42,815 nucleotides of DNA. It comes from Bacteroidales bacterium (lineage in GTDB: Bacteria; Bacteroidota; Bacteroidia; Bacteroidales; UBA932). The position numbers and the translations under genes were made by a program. Of the stretch, positions 33,568 through 42,023 are shown piece by piece. How positions within the stretch are numbered: the stretch's first letter is position 1; each line of letters starts with the position of its first letter. The stretch spans positions 1-42,815 of the forward strand of contig JAFSJK010000008.1 of the NCBI GenBank assembly GCA_017439305.1, written 5' to 3'. The notes under the pieces are model-generated. The model made no database searches. It was not told where the DNA came from and saw only the letters and a list, made by a program, of their open reading frames with translations.

Positions 33568-35481
33568 TCAGATATTTACGTCTTCGAGTTCCTCCTCGCT
33601 GCGGAGGTTCTCCATGATGAACAGCTGCCGTTCGCCGGTATTGTCGCCCATGTAGAATTCCATGATTTCGGAGATGGACTCTTCGTCGGCGAGCTTCACC
33701 GGATCCAGGCGCATGTTCTCGCCGATGAAGTCCACGAATTCGTGGGAGGAGATTTCACCAAGACCCTTGAACCGGGTAATCTCCACGCCGGTCTTGAGTT
33801 TCTTCACGGCCGCCTCCTTTTCGTCGATGGAATAGCAGTATCGGGTTTCCTTCTTGTTGTGGACCCGGAACAGGGGTGTCTGCAGGATATGGACGTGGCC
33901 GCGGCGGATGAGGTCGGGGTAGTACTTCATGAAGAAGGTAAGGACCAGCATCCGGATGTGCATGCCGTCGTCATCGGCATCGGTGGCGACGATGATGTTG
34001 TTGTAGCGGAGGTCGTCCAGGTCCTCTTCCACGCCAAGGGCGGAGACCAGCAGGTTCAGCTCCTCGTTCTCGGCCACTTTCTTGCGGCTTTCCTTGTAGC
34101 AGTTGATGGGTTTGCCCCGGAGGGAGAACACGGCCTGGGTGTTGGCATTCCGGACCTTCGTGATGGTACCGGACGCCGAATCGCCCTCCGTGATGAAGAT
34201 GGAGGTCTTTTCCCGTTCGTCCTCCTTGTTTTTCAGCGGCTTGTCGTTGAAATGGATGCGGCAGTCACGGAGCTTGCGGTTGTACACATTGGCCTTCTTG
34301 TTCCGCTCCCGCGTCTTTTTCTGGATGCCGGCGATCTCCTCGCGTTCGGCCTGGGAATCCTTGATCTTCTTCTCGATCGTCGGGACAATGTCCATATGCA
34401 TATGGAGGTAATTGTCCAGGTTCTTGGAGACGAAGTCGTTGATGAAGCTGCGGATGGTGGGGCCGCGGTCCGTGGCGGTGCTCCCGTCCGGATTCTTCAC
34501 CTGGGTTTCCCACATGTAGGTGGATCCCAGCTTGGTCTTGGTCTGGCCTTCGAAGATCGGTTCCTGGATCTGGATGGCGATGGCGCCCACGACACCCTGG
34601 CGGACATCCTCCGGCTTGTAGTCCTTTTTGAAGAAGTCTTTGAAAGTCTTGGCGATAGCCTCGCGGTAGGCCGCAAGATGGGTGCCGCCGTCGCGGGTGT
34701 TCTGGCCATTGACGAAGGAGGATATGTTCTCACCGTAGCTGTTGCCGTGGGTAAGGACGATTTCGATATCCTCGCCTTCGATGTGGATCAGCGGATAAAG
34801 CGGGGTCTCCGCCATGTTCTCCGTCACCAGGTCCAGCAGGCCGTTCTCGCTCTTGTAAGGGACTCCGTTCAGGACGAGGGTAAGGCCTTTCTTCAGGTAG
34901 GAGTAGTTCTTGACCATCGTTTCGACGATGTCCATGTGGAAGGAATAGCCCTCGAACATCTGGTCGTCCGGTGTGAAACGGATGATGGTGCCGTTCTTCT
35001 CGGTGGTTTCGCGGAGTCCGCTGTCCAGCAGGATGCCCCGGGAATAGTGGGCGAAAGAGCCCTGGCCGTCGCGGAAGGATTCCACCCAGAAATCGGAGGA
35101 CATCGCGTTCACGGCCTTGGTACCGACACCGTTCATGCCCACGGATTTCTGGAAGGAGGCGGTGTCGAACTTGCCGCCGGTGTTGAGCTTGGAAGTGGCG
35201 TCCACGACCTTCCCGAGGGGAATGCCGCGTCCGAAGTCGCGCACGGTGACGGTATTGTCCTCGATGGTGATGTCGATGCGCTTGCCGAAGCCCATGGAGA
35301 ATTCGTCCACCGAATTGTCGATGACTTCCTTCAGGAGGACGTAGATGCCGTCGCCCTGCCGGTCGCCGTTTCCGAGCCTTCCGATGTACATTCCGGAGCG
35401 CCTGCGGATGTGCTCATACCATTCGAGGGTGACGATGGAACCGTCGTTGTAGCCCGTGTTATGCTGATTCTGCTCTGCCAT
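33568..35481 (-). CDS. parE: DNA topoisomerase IV subunit B
   Basis: A 637-residue type IIA topoisomerase ATPase subunit. The GHKL ATPase motifs are EVIDNSVDEF, RDFGRGIPLG and GMNGVGTKAVNA. The TOPRIM motifs are FITEGDSASG and the acidic DADDDGMHI. The C-terminal ENMRLDPVKL closes the protein. I prefer ParE over GyrB because of the length and the short insert-free TOPRIM region, but the two are close. No parC lies next to it in this window, whereas in many bacteria they are paired. A canonical promoter lies just upstream, and the lipid genes follow within two bases. Confidence 0.9.
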   Translation of the reverse strand: MAEQNQHNTGYNDGSIVTLEWYEHIRRRSGMYIGRLGNGDRQGDGIYVLLKEVIDNSVDEFSMGFGKRIDITIEDNTVTVRDFGRGIPLGKVVDATSKLNTGGKFDTASFQKSVGMNGVGTKAVNAMSSDFWVESFRDGQGSFAHYSRGILLDSGLRETTEKNGTIIRFTPDDQMFEGYSFHMDIVETMVKNYSYLKKGLTLVLNGVPYKSENGLLDLVTENMAETPLYPLIHIEGEDIEIVLTHGNSYGENISSFVNGQNTRDGGTHLAAYREAIAKTFKDFFKKDYKPEDVRQGVVGAIAIQIQEPIFEGQTKTKLGSTYMWETQVKNPDGSTATDRGPTIRSFINDFVSKNLDNYLHMHMDIVPTIEKKIKDSQAEREEIAGIQKKTRERNKKANVYNRKLRDCRIHFNDKPLKNKEDEREKTSIFITEGDSASGTITKVRNANTQAVFSLRGKPINCYKESRKKVAENEELNLLVSALGVEEDLDDLRYNNIIVATDADDDGMHIRMLVLTFFMKYYPDLIRRGHVHILQTPLFRVHNKKETRYCYSIDEKEAAVKKLKTGVEITRFKGLGEISSHEFVDFIGENMRLDPVKLADEESISEIMEFYMGDNTGERQLFIMENLRSEEELEDVNI

Positions 35482-35504
35482 ACCTTCCTTTGTTCACTAT
35501 CTTG

Positions 35505-35535
35505 CAAAGATACGGAATTATCCCGATAATTTCAA
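35505..35535 (-). promoter_or_regulatory. Promoter of parE
   Basis: On the minus strand TTG (35533-35535), 20 bases, TATCTTTG (35505-35512), 23 bases before the parE ATG. Good match to the Bacteroidetes consensus. Confidence 0.75.
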
Positions 35536-35551
35536 CTCTTGCCCATATCCC

Positions 35552-35559
35552 GGAAAATG
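35552..35559 (+). promoter_or_regulatory. Weak -7-like box before the duplicated-domain lipoprotein gene
   Basis: TAAATTAG, one mismatch from TAnnTTTG, 34 bases before the ATG at 35594. No clear -33 box. It lies divergent to the parE promoter. Confidence 0.3.
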
Positions 35560-35593
35560 TGTAAATTAGCAGTCTGAATTAAAAATACTGAAG

Positions 35594-36514
35594 ATGAAAA
35601 GACTGATGCTTCTCGTTGCGGCCCTCCCGGTCCTGTTCCTCGCGGGCTGCAAAAAGGAAAAGATTGATCCGCTCAAGCCCAATGTGACTTGGGAATCCAA
35701 CAGCAACTTCGAGACCAAGGAACTCACTCCCGCCCTGGATGCGAAGGTGACCGTTACGGCCCCCGGCAAGTTCCAGGACCTTTCCCTTGTGCTGGGAATC
35801 GGCCAGTACTATCTCCTGGCGAACCAATACATCTCCATCGGCAGCAACAAGGGGAGCAGTTCCTCCAGTGCAGTCATGAACCTCGTTTCCGATGACGCCT
35901 GTGTCTCCTTCCTGCGTGATCTCGGGATGACGGCCGGCGCACCCCTCAAGAACCGGGACCAGGTGGTCCTGGACCTGAAGAAAATCCTCGAAGCCCTGAC
36001 CAAAGGACAGGTTGTTGACAACAATTCTTCGTTCTCGATCGAGATCCGGGTCACGGACCAGACCGGTGGCACGAATTCCAAGACGGCCAGGTTCCATTAC
36101 ACCGCAGGTCCGTCCATCACCTGGGCGAAGAACGCTTCTTTCGGGGAAGTGGACCTGGATGCCGATGCCATCGAAAGCAAGATTGAGATCCTGGCCCCCG
36201 GCAAGATCGAAGGGTTGAAGGTGCAACTGGAAGACGGTGCCGACCCTGCGGTGACCTCGAAGGTGAAGAACCGTACGACGGGCTCCGTCACCCTCATCGA
36301 CCTGGTCGGTGATGCGAAGGTGGCCGATGGTTTCAAGGGCTTTTTCCCGGCTTCGGCTGACATCTCCGGCAAGGACCGCGCCTTGCTCGACTTCGGGTTC
36401 ATGTATGACTGGAAGTACGACATGTCCGGCGCGTCACTGAATGTCTTCACGATTACGGTGACGGACCAGAACGGCAAGGAAACCGTCGAGGAGGTTTCTT
36501 TCAGAAAAAAGTAA
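35594..36514 (+). CDS. Lipoprotein with two copies of an unidentified domain
   Basis: A 306-residue lipoprotein (lipobox LAGC, C19) of no family I recognise. The mature part is an internal duplication. Repeat 1 (about 29-170) begins VTWESNSNF and contains VTAPGKFQDLSLVL. Repeat 2 (about 171-300) begins ITWAKNASF and contains ILAPGKIEGLKVQL. Each then has an LV-(S/G)-D segment and ends with a beta-rich VTDQ-GG/NGKE stretch, which suggests two Ig-like beta-sandwich modules. Likely periplasmic or surface exposed. Its stop is directly adjacent to the stop of the convergent DUF1573 gene. Confidence 0.75.
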   Translation: MKRLMLLVAALPVLFLAGCKKEKIDPLKPNVTWESNSNFETKELTPALDAKVTVTAPGKFQDLSLVLGIGQYYLLANQYISIGSNKGSSSSSAVMNLVSDDACVSFLRDLGMTAGAPLKNRDQVVLDLKKILEALTKGQVVDNNSSFSIEIRVTDQTGGTNSKTARFHYTAGPSITWAKNASFGEVDLDADAIESKIEILAPGKIEGLKVQLEDGADPAVTSKVKNRTTGSVTLIDLVGDAKVADGFKGFFPASADISGKDRALLDFGFMYDWKYDMSGASLNVFTITVTDQNGKETVEEVSFRKK

Positions 36515-37690
36515 CTATTGGAGCAGCCCGACGAGGAAAAGGTTGATCAGCGGTCGGGCCGGACAGTTGGTGGTGACGGTGATCATGATGACCGTCTCGC
36601 CTTTCGGAAGGGAGGAAGTATCCAGCTTCACGCGGATGCTTCCTTTTTTCTGTGCCGGGGTGTCTCCGGGGAGGGAGGCGGTGATTCCTTCCGTGTCGGC
36701 ATCCAGGCTGTAGAATTTCAAGGGGGACTTGCCCTTGTTGGTGAAGGTGAATTCCGCTTCGGCGGGCGTTCCGGCTTTGAGCGTTCCGAAGGAAACCGTG
36801 CTTTCGTCGAAGATGCACTGGGCGGATTCCTTCCGCTGCTCAGGGGTCCAGTCGGCGAAGTTTCCACGGGTTAACGCGGTGAAAGAGAGCGGTTTGGAGG
36901 CCTTCTTCCCATTCAGGACAGGCGTTGCATAATAGGTGTGCTTTCCCCAGATGGAAGGGTTTGCTTTGACCGTGAAACGAAGGGCGGCCGTTTCGCCGGC
37001 CGGGATGGTCTGGGGAACCGTCTCGACGGTCAGGTTGGGGGAGACGTCCGTGAAGGTGACCTTCAGGGGCTGTTTCCCGAGGTTGGCAACCTTGGCCTCA
37101 TCGGAAGACGATTCGCCTTGGAGGACGTTCGGCACCTTGTAATCCAGGGATTTGAGGCCGAGGGCTCCGAGTTTCTGGGCACCGTACAGCTCGGTGACGG
37201 ATTTCTTCTTTTCGTGGACCATTCCGCGGAGGCGGAGGATGATGGGCTTGTTGACGCCGGCGATGTATACGGTGAGGGTTTTGTCAAAGGGGATGGGACC
37301 GTCCTCGTTCTTGTAAGTGGCGGAGATGGTACCGGTCTTGCCCGGCTGGAGCGGTTCCCGCGTCCACTGGGCGTCGGTGCAGCCGCAGGAGGTGACGACC
37401 TCGTAAATGGCGATGGGCTCCTTGCCGATGTTCTTGACCTTGAAGGTACAGCTCTGCGGCCCGTCGTCCACGCTGATGTCCCCGAAATCGTGGACCGTCT
37501 TGTCGAACTCCACGACGTCGCCCACCTGGACGGCATCGTCCGTGCTTTCGTCCGGAGCGAGGGCCATCGTAGGCTCTTCCACGGTCTGGCTCAGGTTTTG
37601 CAAAGCGTTCTTCACCTCGGCGCTGCTGGCGTTCCTGCAACCGCAGACGGCGGCCAGGGCGAGGGCGCAGTATAATACGTTTTTCATCAT
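36515..37690 (-). CDS. DUF1573 (HYDIN-like Ig) lipoprotein
   Basis: A 391-residue exported protein. A signal peptide ends at a possible lipobox VCGC (C18). The first domain (about 55-160) carries the DUF1573 hallmarks KTVHDFGDIS, FKVKNIGKEPI and VTSCGCTDAQW. Two more related Ig-like domains follow (about 180-275 and 295-391; the last has TVSFGTLKAG and FTFTNKGKSPL). DUF1573 proteins are widespread exported proteins of Bacteroidota with unknown role. ATGATG at the start offers two start codons. The promoter -7 box ends only four bases upstream, so the mRNA may be leaderless. Confidence 0.88.
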   Translation of the reverse strand: MMKNVLYCALALAAVCGCRNASSAEVKNALQNLSQTVEEPTMALAPDESTDDAVQVGDVVEFDKTVHDFGDISVDDGPQSCTFKVKNIGKEPIAIYEVVTSCGCTDAQWTREPLQPGKTGTISATYKNEDGPIPFDKTLTVYIAGVNKPIILRLRGMVHEKKKSVTELYGAQKLGALGLKSLDYKVPNVLQGESSSDEAKVANLGKQPLKVTFTDVSPNLTVETVPQTIPAGETAALRFTVKANPSIWGKHTYYATPVLNGKKASKPLSFTALTRGNFADWTPEQRKESAQCIFDESTVSFGTLKAGTPAEAEFTFTNKGKSPLKFYSLDADTEGITASLPGDTPAQKKGSIRVKLDTSSLPKGETVIMITVTTNCPARPLINLFLVGLLQ

Positions 37691-37694
37691 GGCA

Positions 37695-37725
37695 CAAAGT
37701 TAAGGGTGAATGTTTGAAAAACAAA
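37695..37725 (-). promoter_or_regulatory. Promoter of the DUF1573 gene, start codon four bases after the -7 box
   Basis: On the minus strand TTTG (37722-37725), 19 bases, TAACTTTG (37695-37702), then four bases and ATGATG. Both boxes and spacing are consensus, so a leaderless transcript is likely. Confidence 0.75.
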
Positions 37726-37742
37726 TTAAATGCTTAAATTTG
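37713..37742 (+). promoter_or_regulatory. Promoter of the ferredoxin gene
   Basis: TTTG (37713-37716), 18 bases, TAAATTTG (37735-37742). It overlaps the divergent DUF1573 promoter so that the two -33 boxes lie within 13 bases of each other. Leader of about 40 bases. Confidence 0.65.
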
Positions 37743-37786
37743 CACACCAATTGGATGACACTACAACAATTTAAAGGTTTTAAACT

Positions 37787-37960
37787 ATGGCTTACGTAAT
37801 CAATCCCGACCTCTGCATGGCTTGCGGTACCTGCCAGGGTGAATGCCCTACCGGCGCCATCAACGAAGGCGATGTCTACAGCATCGACCCGAACATCTGC
37901 ATCGACTGCGGCACCTGCGCCGGCGTCTGCCCGGCCGAGGCCATCGCTCCCGGTGAGTAA
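37787..37960 (+). CDS. 2[4Fe-4S] ferredoxin
   Basis: A complete 57-codon gene. The product has two CxxCxxCxxxCP clusters: C10, C13, C16, C20 and C38, C41, C44, C48, in the near-symmetric halves typical of clostridial-type ferredoxins (length 55-60). It carries low-potential electrons in the cytoplasm, for example from pyruvate:ferredoxin oxidoreductase, whose gene end lies at the right edge of the window, to hydrogenase or Rnf. It has its own promoter and terminator, so it is a single-gene transcript. Very high confidence from the cysteine pattern despite its small size. Confidence 0.97.
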   Translation: MAYVINPDLCMACGTCQGECPTGAINEGDVYSIDPNICIDCGTCAGVCPAEAIAPGE

Positions 37961-37971
37961 GATCAACGCTT

Positions 37972-38012
37972 AAAAAAGAGCTCCCGACCTCTTGCGAGGC
38001 CGGGAGTTTTTG
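37972..38012. terminator. Bidirectional intrinsic terminator between ferredoxin and M16 genes
   Basis: An 11-bp stem with one A-C mismatch (37981-37991 with 37996-38006), loop TTGC, is followed on the + strand by TTTTTG. On the - strand it is followed by a run of six T (37972-37977). It can therefore stop both the ferredoxin transcript and the M16 transcript. Confidence 0.85.
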
Positions 38013-38015
38013 TAA

Positions 38016-38040
38016 ATGGAGGGGGGCATGCCCCCTCCAT
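38016..38040. terminator. Second palindromic hairpin after the M16 gene
   Basis: Stem 38016-38025 with 38031-38040, loop GCATG, very GC-rich. It begins seven bases after the M16 stop on the minus strand. The T tract behind it is short, so it probably works together with the bidirectional terminator or protects the mRNA 3' end. Confidence 0.55.
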
Positions 38041-38046
38041 CTAAGT

Positions 38047-40893
38047 TTATTCCGCTTCGGCGGTGTTTGCAGGCTTCATCACGACCTCGAGGAGGTTGCC
38101 CTGGGCAAGGACATCCTGCAGGACCTTCTGGATCTTCTCCTTGGTGAGGGCGTTGACGGCGGCCTCGTATTCGGCATCACGGTTGTTGCCGTAGTGCTCG
38201 TGGCTTTCGAGGGCACTCTGCCAGTAAGAGTTCCTGAGACGGTTCTCGGGGATGTTCTTCTGGAGATTGAGGATCGCGCTCGACACTTCTTCGTCAGTGG
38301 GGCCGTTGGCGGAGAGATCGTTGATCCCGTCGATGGCCAGGCTGCGGAGTTTGTCGCAAAGGGACGGACGGCAGGCGAAGACCACCTGGAACAGGATTCG
38401 TTCCTCGGGACGGCGGCTGAATTCGTAGACGGTGCTGGCGCCATAGGTGCCGCCTTCATCTTCACGCAGGGAGTTCGTATAGCGGATATCCATGATGTAG
38501 GAGATTGCATCCAGGGCGGCGACGCGCTCGGCGGTATACGGCAGGTAGGCGGAGTGGACCTGGACGACGGTGCTCATGGGCGTCTGCATGTCCACGGCGA
38601 AGACATCCTCGATGCGTCCTCTCGGGATACGGGTGCCGTCATCGGCCCATTTCAGGGCTTTCTTTCCCTTCGGGAGGGAACCGATGTACTTCTCCACCAG
38701 CGGTTTCAGGGTGTCGATGTCGATATCACCCACCACCACGAAGGTGGCGCCGGCGGCATCGTTGAACAGCATCCGGAAATTCTTCTCGAGGGTTTCCAGG
38801 CTGGCGGCGTCCAGCACTTCCTGCGAAATCATCGCATGGCGCGGGCCTTCGCCGTACAGGACCTTGTAAAGCTCTTGCTGGAGCTTGTAGTTGGGTTGGC
38901 CATAGAGGTTCGGGAGAACGGCCTTGATCGTGTTGATGCCGTTGTCGTACTCATTCTGGTCGAAACGGGGCTGCGTGAAGCAGAGATAGAGCAGCTGGAA
39001 AGCAGTCTCGAGATCCTTCTGGGTGGCGTTGCCGCTGATGCCGTGCTCGAGATCTTCGATGTACGGGCTGACACTCAGGGACTTGCCGGTGAGCATCTTG
39101 GATACCTGGGTGCCGGAGAAGCCGGCGACACCGCTGTTCTGCTGGAAAAGCTGCAGGATGTTGTCGTCGAAGGAGGCGATGTCGGCATCGGAGATGAGGC
39201 TCTTGCCACCGTCCTTGAACAGGTCGAAGATGATCTGGTCCTTGGCGTACTCGGTAGGGAGGAAGATGACTTTTACGCCGTTCTTGAGCATCCACTCGGT
39301 GGCGCCGTAGAGGGTCTTGTGGGCCTTCTTGGACTTGGATCCCTTGAGCGTGGCCGGATTCAGGAACTCGGAGGCGATCTCCTCGCCTTCAATCGGTTTG
39401 ATGTCGGAGGCCTTCACTTCGGCGATGGCGGCGAGAAGCTGCTCCTCGTTCGGAGTGGCGATGCCTTCCTTCTCGGGACCGGAATACAGGATGATAAGGT
39501 TCTCCTCGGGCATCTGGGACATCACCATCGACAGGACCTGGGCATTGATGCCGGCCATGATCTGCTGGACGACCTGCAGTTCGGTCTCCGGTTCCATGTA
39601 AGGCTCATTGTCGAAGAAGTTGAGGATGAGCGGGCGGATGAATTCCGGGTTCTTGCGGGTCGAGGCCTGCTTGACGGCATTCTCGCAGATGTTCAGGATG
39701 TTGGTCTTGGCGCGGTTCACTTCTTCGTCGGTGAAGCCGAAGCGTTTCATCCTTTCCAGTTCCGTGTAGAAGGCCTTGAAGCCGTCCAGGATGCTGTCTT
39801 CCTTCAGGTCCACGTCACCCATCTGGGCTTCGATGTCTTCGTAGATCAGGTCGCCGAAGCCGAAACTGGCAGAGAGGTAGGGGCTGTCAGGCTTGGAGGT
39901 GATGTCGGAGAAACGCTCGTACATGATGTTGCTGATGAGGGCCTTGACGTAGTCTTCCATCTGGCCCATGAGGGTGGGATTGAATGATTCGGGCGTGGCT
40001 TCGCCGTGCCAGATCATTTCAATGGTCGGACGGGTGGTCTCCGGGTCCGTGATGATGCCCACGATGGGTTCGGCGTTGGCCGGGACGGTCAGGTGCTCTT
40101 TCGCTTTCGGGTTTTCGCACTTGGGGATGATGGAGAAGATCTCCTGGATCTTCGCCTCAGTGCGGTCCACGTCCACGTCACCCACGACGATGACGGCCTG
40201 CATGTCCGGGTGGTACCAGGTCTCGTAGAAGTTGTGGAGGCTCTCCGGCTTGAAGGTCTCCAGGCTCTCCTGACGACCGATCAGCGTGCAGTTCTCCATC
40301 TTGGTGCCCTTGAAATAGTAGGGGAGGGAACGCTCCATCGTACGCCAGGAGGCGTTGCGGCGCTGGCGGCGCTCCTCGATGATGACACCGCGCTCCTTGT
40401 CGATCTCGACCGGATCGTTGATGACGAAGTGGGCGTAGTCGCACAGGATCATCAGGCAGGAGTCCACGACGGATTCGCGTTCGACGGGGATGTTGTTGAG
40501 CATGTACTGGGTTTCCTCGAAGCCAGTGGAGGCGTTGATGTTCCGTCCGAATTCGGCACCGATGGAACGGAGATAGTCCAGGATGGCCTTGTCGGGGAAA
40601 TGCTGCGTGCCGTTGAAGCACATATGCTCGAGGAAGTGGGCGAGACCGTCCTGGTCAGGTGTCTCCTGGATGGCGCCCACGTTGGTGGCGAGATAGAATT
40701 CCGCACGTCCTGCGGGAAGCTCGTTGTGACGGATGTAATAAGTCAGTCCGTTGTCCAGATGTCCCACGCGGACGGCGGGATCGTTGGGGAGGGGGGCCAT
40801 CATCTGCTGCATGGCCTCTTCCTGCGTCTGCGCAATGGCCGGGATGCCAGCCAGGAGCGAGAGCGCTGCGATTGCGATAAAGAATCTCTTCAT
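38047..40893 (-). CDS. Exported M16 family zinc protease (two peptidase units)
   Basis: A 948-residue peptidase with a signal peptide (ending about IPAIAQ). The inverted zinc motif HFLEH is at 86-90, and E167 lies exactly 76 residues after H90, the pitrilysin HxxEH-76-E pattern. The second, inactive M16 half follows (about 525-940) with the TFVVVGDID and R/Y-rich substrate-binding segments typical of PqqL-like proteins. It should degrade peptides in the periplasm. The leader is long (about 105 bases) and the promoter lies in the AT-rich spacer shared with the LysR gene. Two hairpins close the transcript. Confidence 0.93.
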   Translation of the reverse strand: MKRFFIAIAALSLLAGIPAIAQTQEEAMQQMMAPLPNDPAVRVGHLDNGLTYYIRHNELPAGRAEFYLATNVGAIQETPDQDGLAHFLEHMCFNGTQHFPDKAILDYLRSIGAEFGRNINASTGFEETQYMLNNIPVERESVVDSCLMILCDYAHFVINDPVEIDKERGVIIEERRQRRNASWRTMERSLPYYFKGTKMENCTLIGRQESLETFKPESLHNFYETWYHPDMQAVIVVGDVDVDRTEAKIQEIFSIIPKCENPKAKEHLTVPANAEPIVGIITDPETTRPTIEMIWHGEATPESFNPTLMGQMEDYVKALISNIMYERFSDITSKPDSPYLSASFGFGDLIYEDIEAQMGDVDLKEDSILDGFKAFYTELERMKRFGFTDEEVNRAKTNILNICENAVKQASTRKNPEFIRPLILNFFDNEPYMEPETELQVVQQIMAGINAQVLSMVMSQMPEENLIILYSGPEKEGIATPNEEQLLAAIAEVKASDIKPIEGEEIASEFLNPATLKGSKSKKAHKTLYGATEWMLKNGVKVIFLPTEYAKDQIIFDLFKDGGKSLISDADIASFDDNILQLFQQNSGVAGFSGTQVSKMLTGKSLSVSPYIEDLEHGISGNATQKDLETAFQLLYLCFTQPRFDQNEYDNGINTIKAVLPNLYGQPNYKLQQELYKVLYGEGPRHAMISQEVLDAASLETLEKNFRMLFNDAAGATFVVVGDIDIDTLKPLVEKYIGSLPKGKKALKWADDGTRIPRGRIEDVFAVDMQTPMSTVVQVHSAYLPYTAERVAALDAISYIMDIRYTNSLREDEGGTYGASTVYEFSRRPEERILFQVVFACRPSLCDKLRSLAIDGINDLSANGPTDEEVSSAILNLQKNIPENRLRNSYWQSALESHEHYGNNRDAEYEAAVNALTKEKIQKVLQDVLAQGNLLEVVMKPANTAEAE

Positions 40894-41003
40894 ATCTGTG
40901 AATAATAAATATGTCTCGTACGTAAGACGCCCAATTGCTTCAAAAACTACACCTTTCTGTTCCTTACGGTCTCTTATTTGTGTATTAGCTTTTTAGTACA
41001 CTA

Positions 41004-41034
41004 CAAAGGTACAAACATTTTTTATACTTCCAAA
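41004..41034 (-). promoter_or_regulatory. Promoter of the M16 protease gene
   Basis: On the minus strand TTTG (41031-41034), 19 bases, TACCTTTG (41004-41011). The expected start near 40998 leaves a leader of about 105 bases, unusually long for this window. I see no known riboswitch in the leader. Confidence 0.75.
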
Positions 41035-41115
41035 TAATATTTATATTTCTTTTATCCTGTTATCGGGACTGAGATTATATCTTATTTGAATGCTTTCTAA
41101 ATGCAAATTTAGATA

Positions 41116-41161
41116 AAATTTATTGAAAAACAATAATCTTTACAGAAAATTCAATAAATTT
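41116..41161. promoter_or_regulatory. AT-rich inverted repeats in the M16/LysR spacer, candidate regulator site
   Basis: The spacer 40894-41214 (321 bases) holds no gene. Besides the two divergent promoters it has a perfect 11-bp inverted repeat (AAATTTATTGA at 41116-41126 with its complement at 41151-41161) and, nested in it, TATTG-AAAAA-CAATA at 41121-41135. LysR regulators commonly bind such dyads next to their own divergent promoters, so autoregulation is plausible but unproven. Confidence 0.4.
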
Positions 41162-41190
41162 GGAATTGAGACGGGAAATGCCTTACTTTG
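41159..41190 (+). promoter_or_regulatory. Putative promoter of the LysR gene
   Basis: TTTG (41159-41162), 20 bases, TTACTTTG (41183-41190; one mismatch from TAnnTTTG), 24 bases before the ATG. A perfect TAAATTTG at 41155-41162 overlaps the -33 box and is an alternative -7 element. Confidence 0.5.
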
Positions 41191-41214
41191 CAGGCAGTAT
41201 AAGTATTCCTTATC

Positions 41215-42015
41215 ATGCTGGACGATTTCAGATTACGGGTTTTCATGACAGTGGCTGCCGAAAGCAGTTTCACCCGGGCCGCACAGCATCTGGGCGTTTC
41301 CCAGCCCGCCGTGAGCCAGAACATTGCGGAACTGGAAAGGCAGGTGGGCAAGGCTCTCTTCGAGCGGAAAAGGGGAGAAGTGACGCTCACGGCCGAAGGT
41401 TTTGTGTTCAGGGACTATGCGGCGAAGATCCTGCATTGGTACGACGCGGCTGACGCCCTCTTCGGCAGTGCCGGCAAGATGACGGTGAACCGTCCCGTCC
41501 GGATCGCCACGACTTCCTTCGTCGCCTCGCATCTCCTTCCCGACCTGCTGAAGGACCTTCTGGCCGTGACCGCAACCAGCTTCATTATCGACACTTATCC
41601 GGAATCGGCCTTCCCCGAATCGATGGACGCCGACCTCTACTTCTTTACGTCCGCGCGCAGGGAAACGCTTGATTTCGATGCGGGTTCCATCGTGGGAACG
41701 GTCCAGGCCGCCCTTGTCACCGCCACTCCTGATTTCCCGGAAGAACCCCGTTACGCGGTATGGGCGCCCTACCGCCCGTACGTGAGCCAGGATATGTACG
41801 CCCGCTCCGTCCTCGTCTCCGATACCATCCCCACATTGCTGCATCTCATCCGTGAGAACTCCAACCTTGTCGGCGTCATTCCCTCGCAGGCGGCCTCCGG
41901 CCTCATCCTTCATCCCGACCCGCTTCCGCACCTTCAGCAGGACCTCCATCTCCGCGTTTCCGATGCCTTCTCCCGCACCGGCATCGCCCAATGGCTCACC
42001 TCCCGCTTCGCGTAA
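41215..42015 (+). CDS. LysR family transcriptional regulator
   Basis: A 266-residue regulator. The N-terminal winged helix-turn-helix is clear: FMTVAAESSFTRAAQHLGVS followed by QPAVSQNIAELE (about 10-45) and LFERKRGEVTLTAEG. A shortened periplasmic-binding-like effector domain follows (about 90-266); full-length LysR proteins are nearer 300 residues. The divergent M16 protease gene and a dyad in the spacer suggest local control, which is inference. Downstream there is no further + strand gene, only the inverted-repeat region. Confidence 0.92.
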   Translation: MLDDFRLRVFMTVAAESSFTRAAQHLGVSQPAVSQNIAELERQVGKALFERKRGEVTLTAEGFVFRDYAAKILHWYDAADALFGSAGKMTVNRPVRIATTSFVASHLLPDLLKDLLAVTATSFIIDTYPESAFPESMDADLYFFTSARRETLDFDAGSIVGTVQAALVTATPDFPEEPRYAVWAPYRPYVSQDMYARSVLVSDTIPTLLHLIRENSNLVGVIPSQAASGLILHPDPLPHLQQDLHLRVSDAFSRTGIAQWLTSRFA

Positions 42016-42023
42016 CTGTAGCT

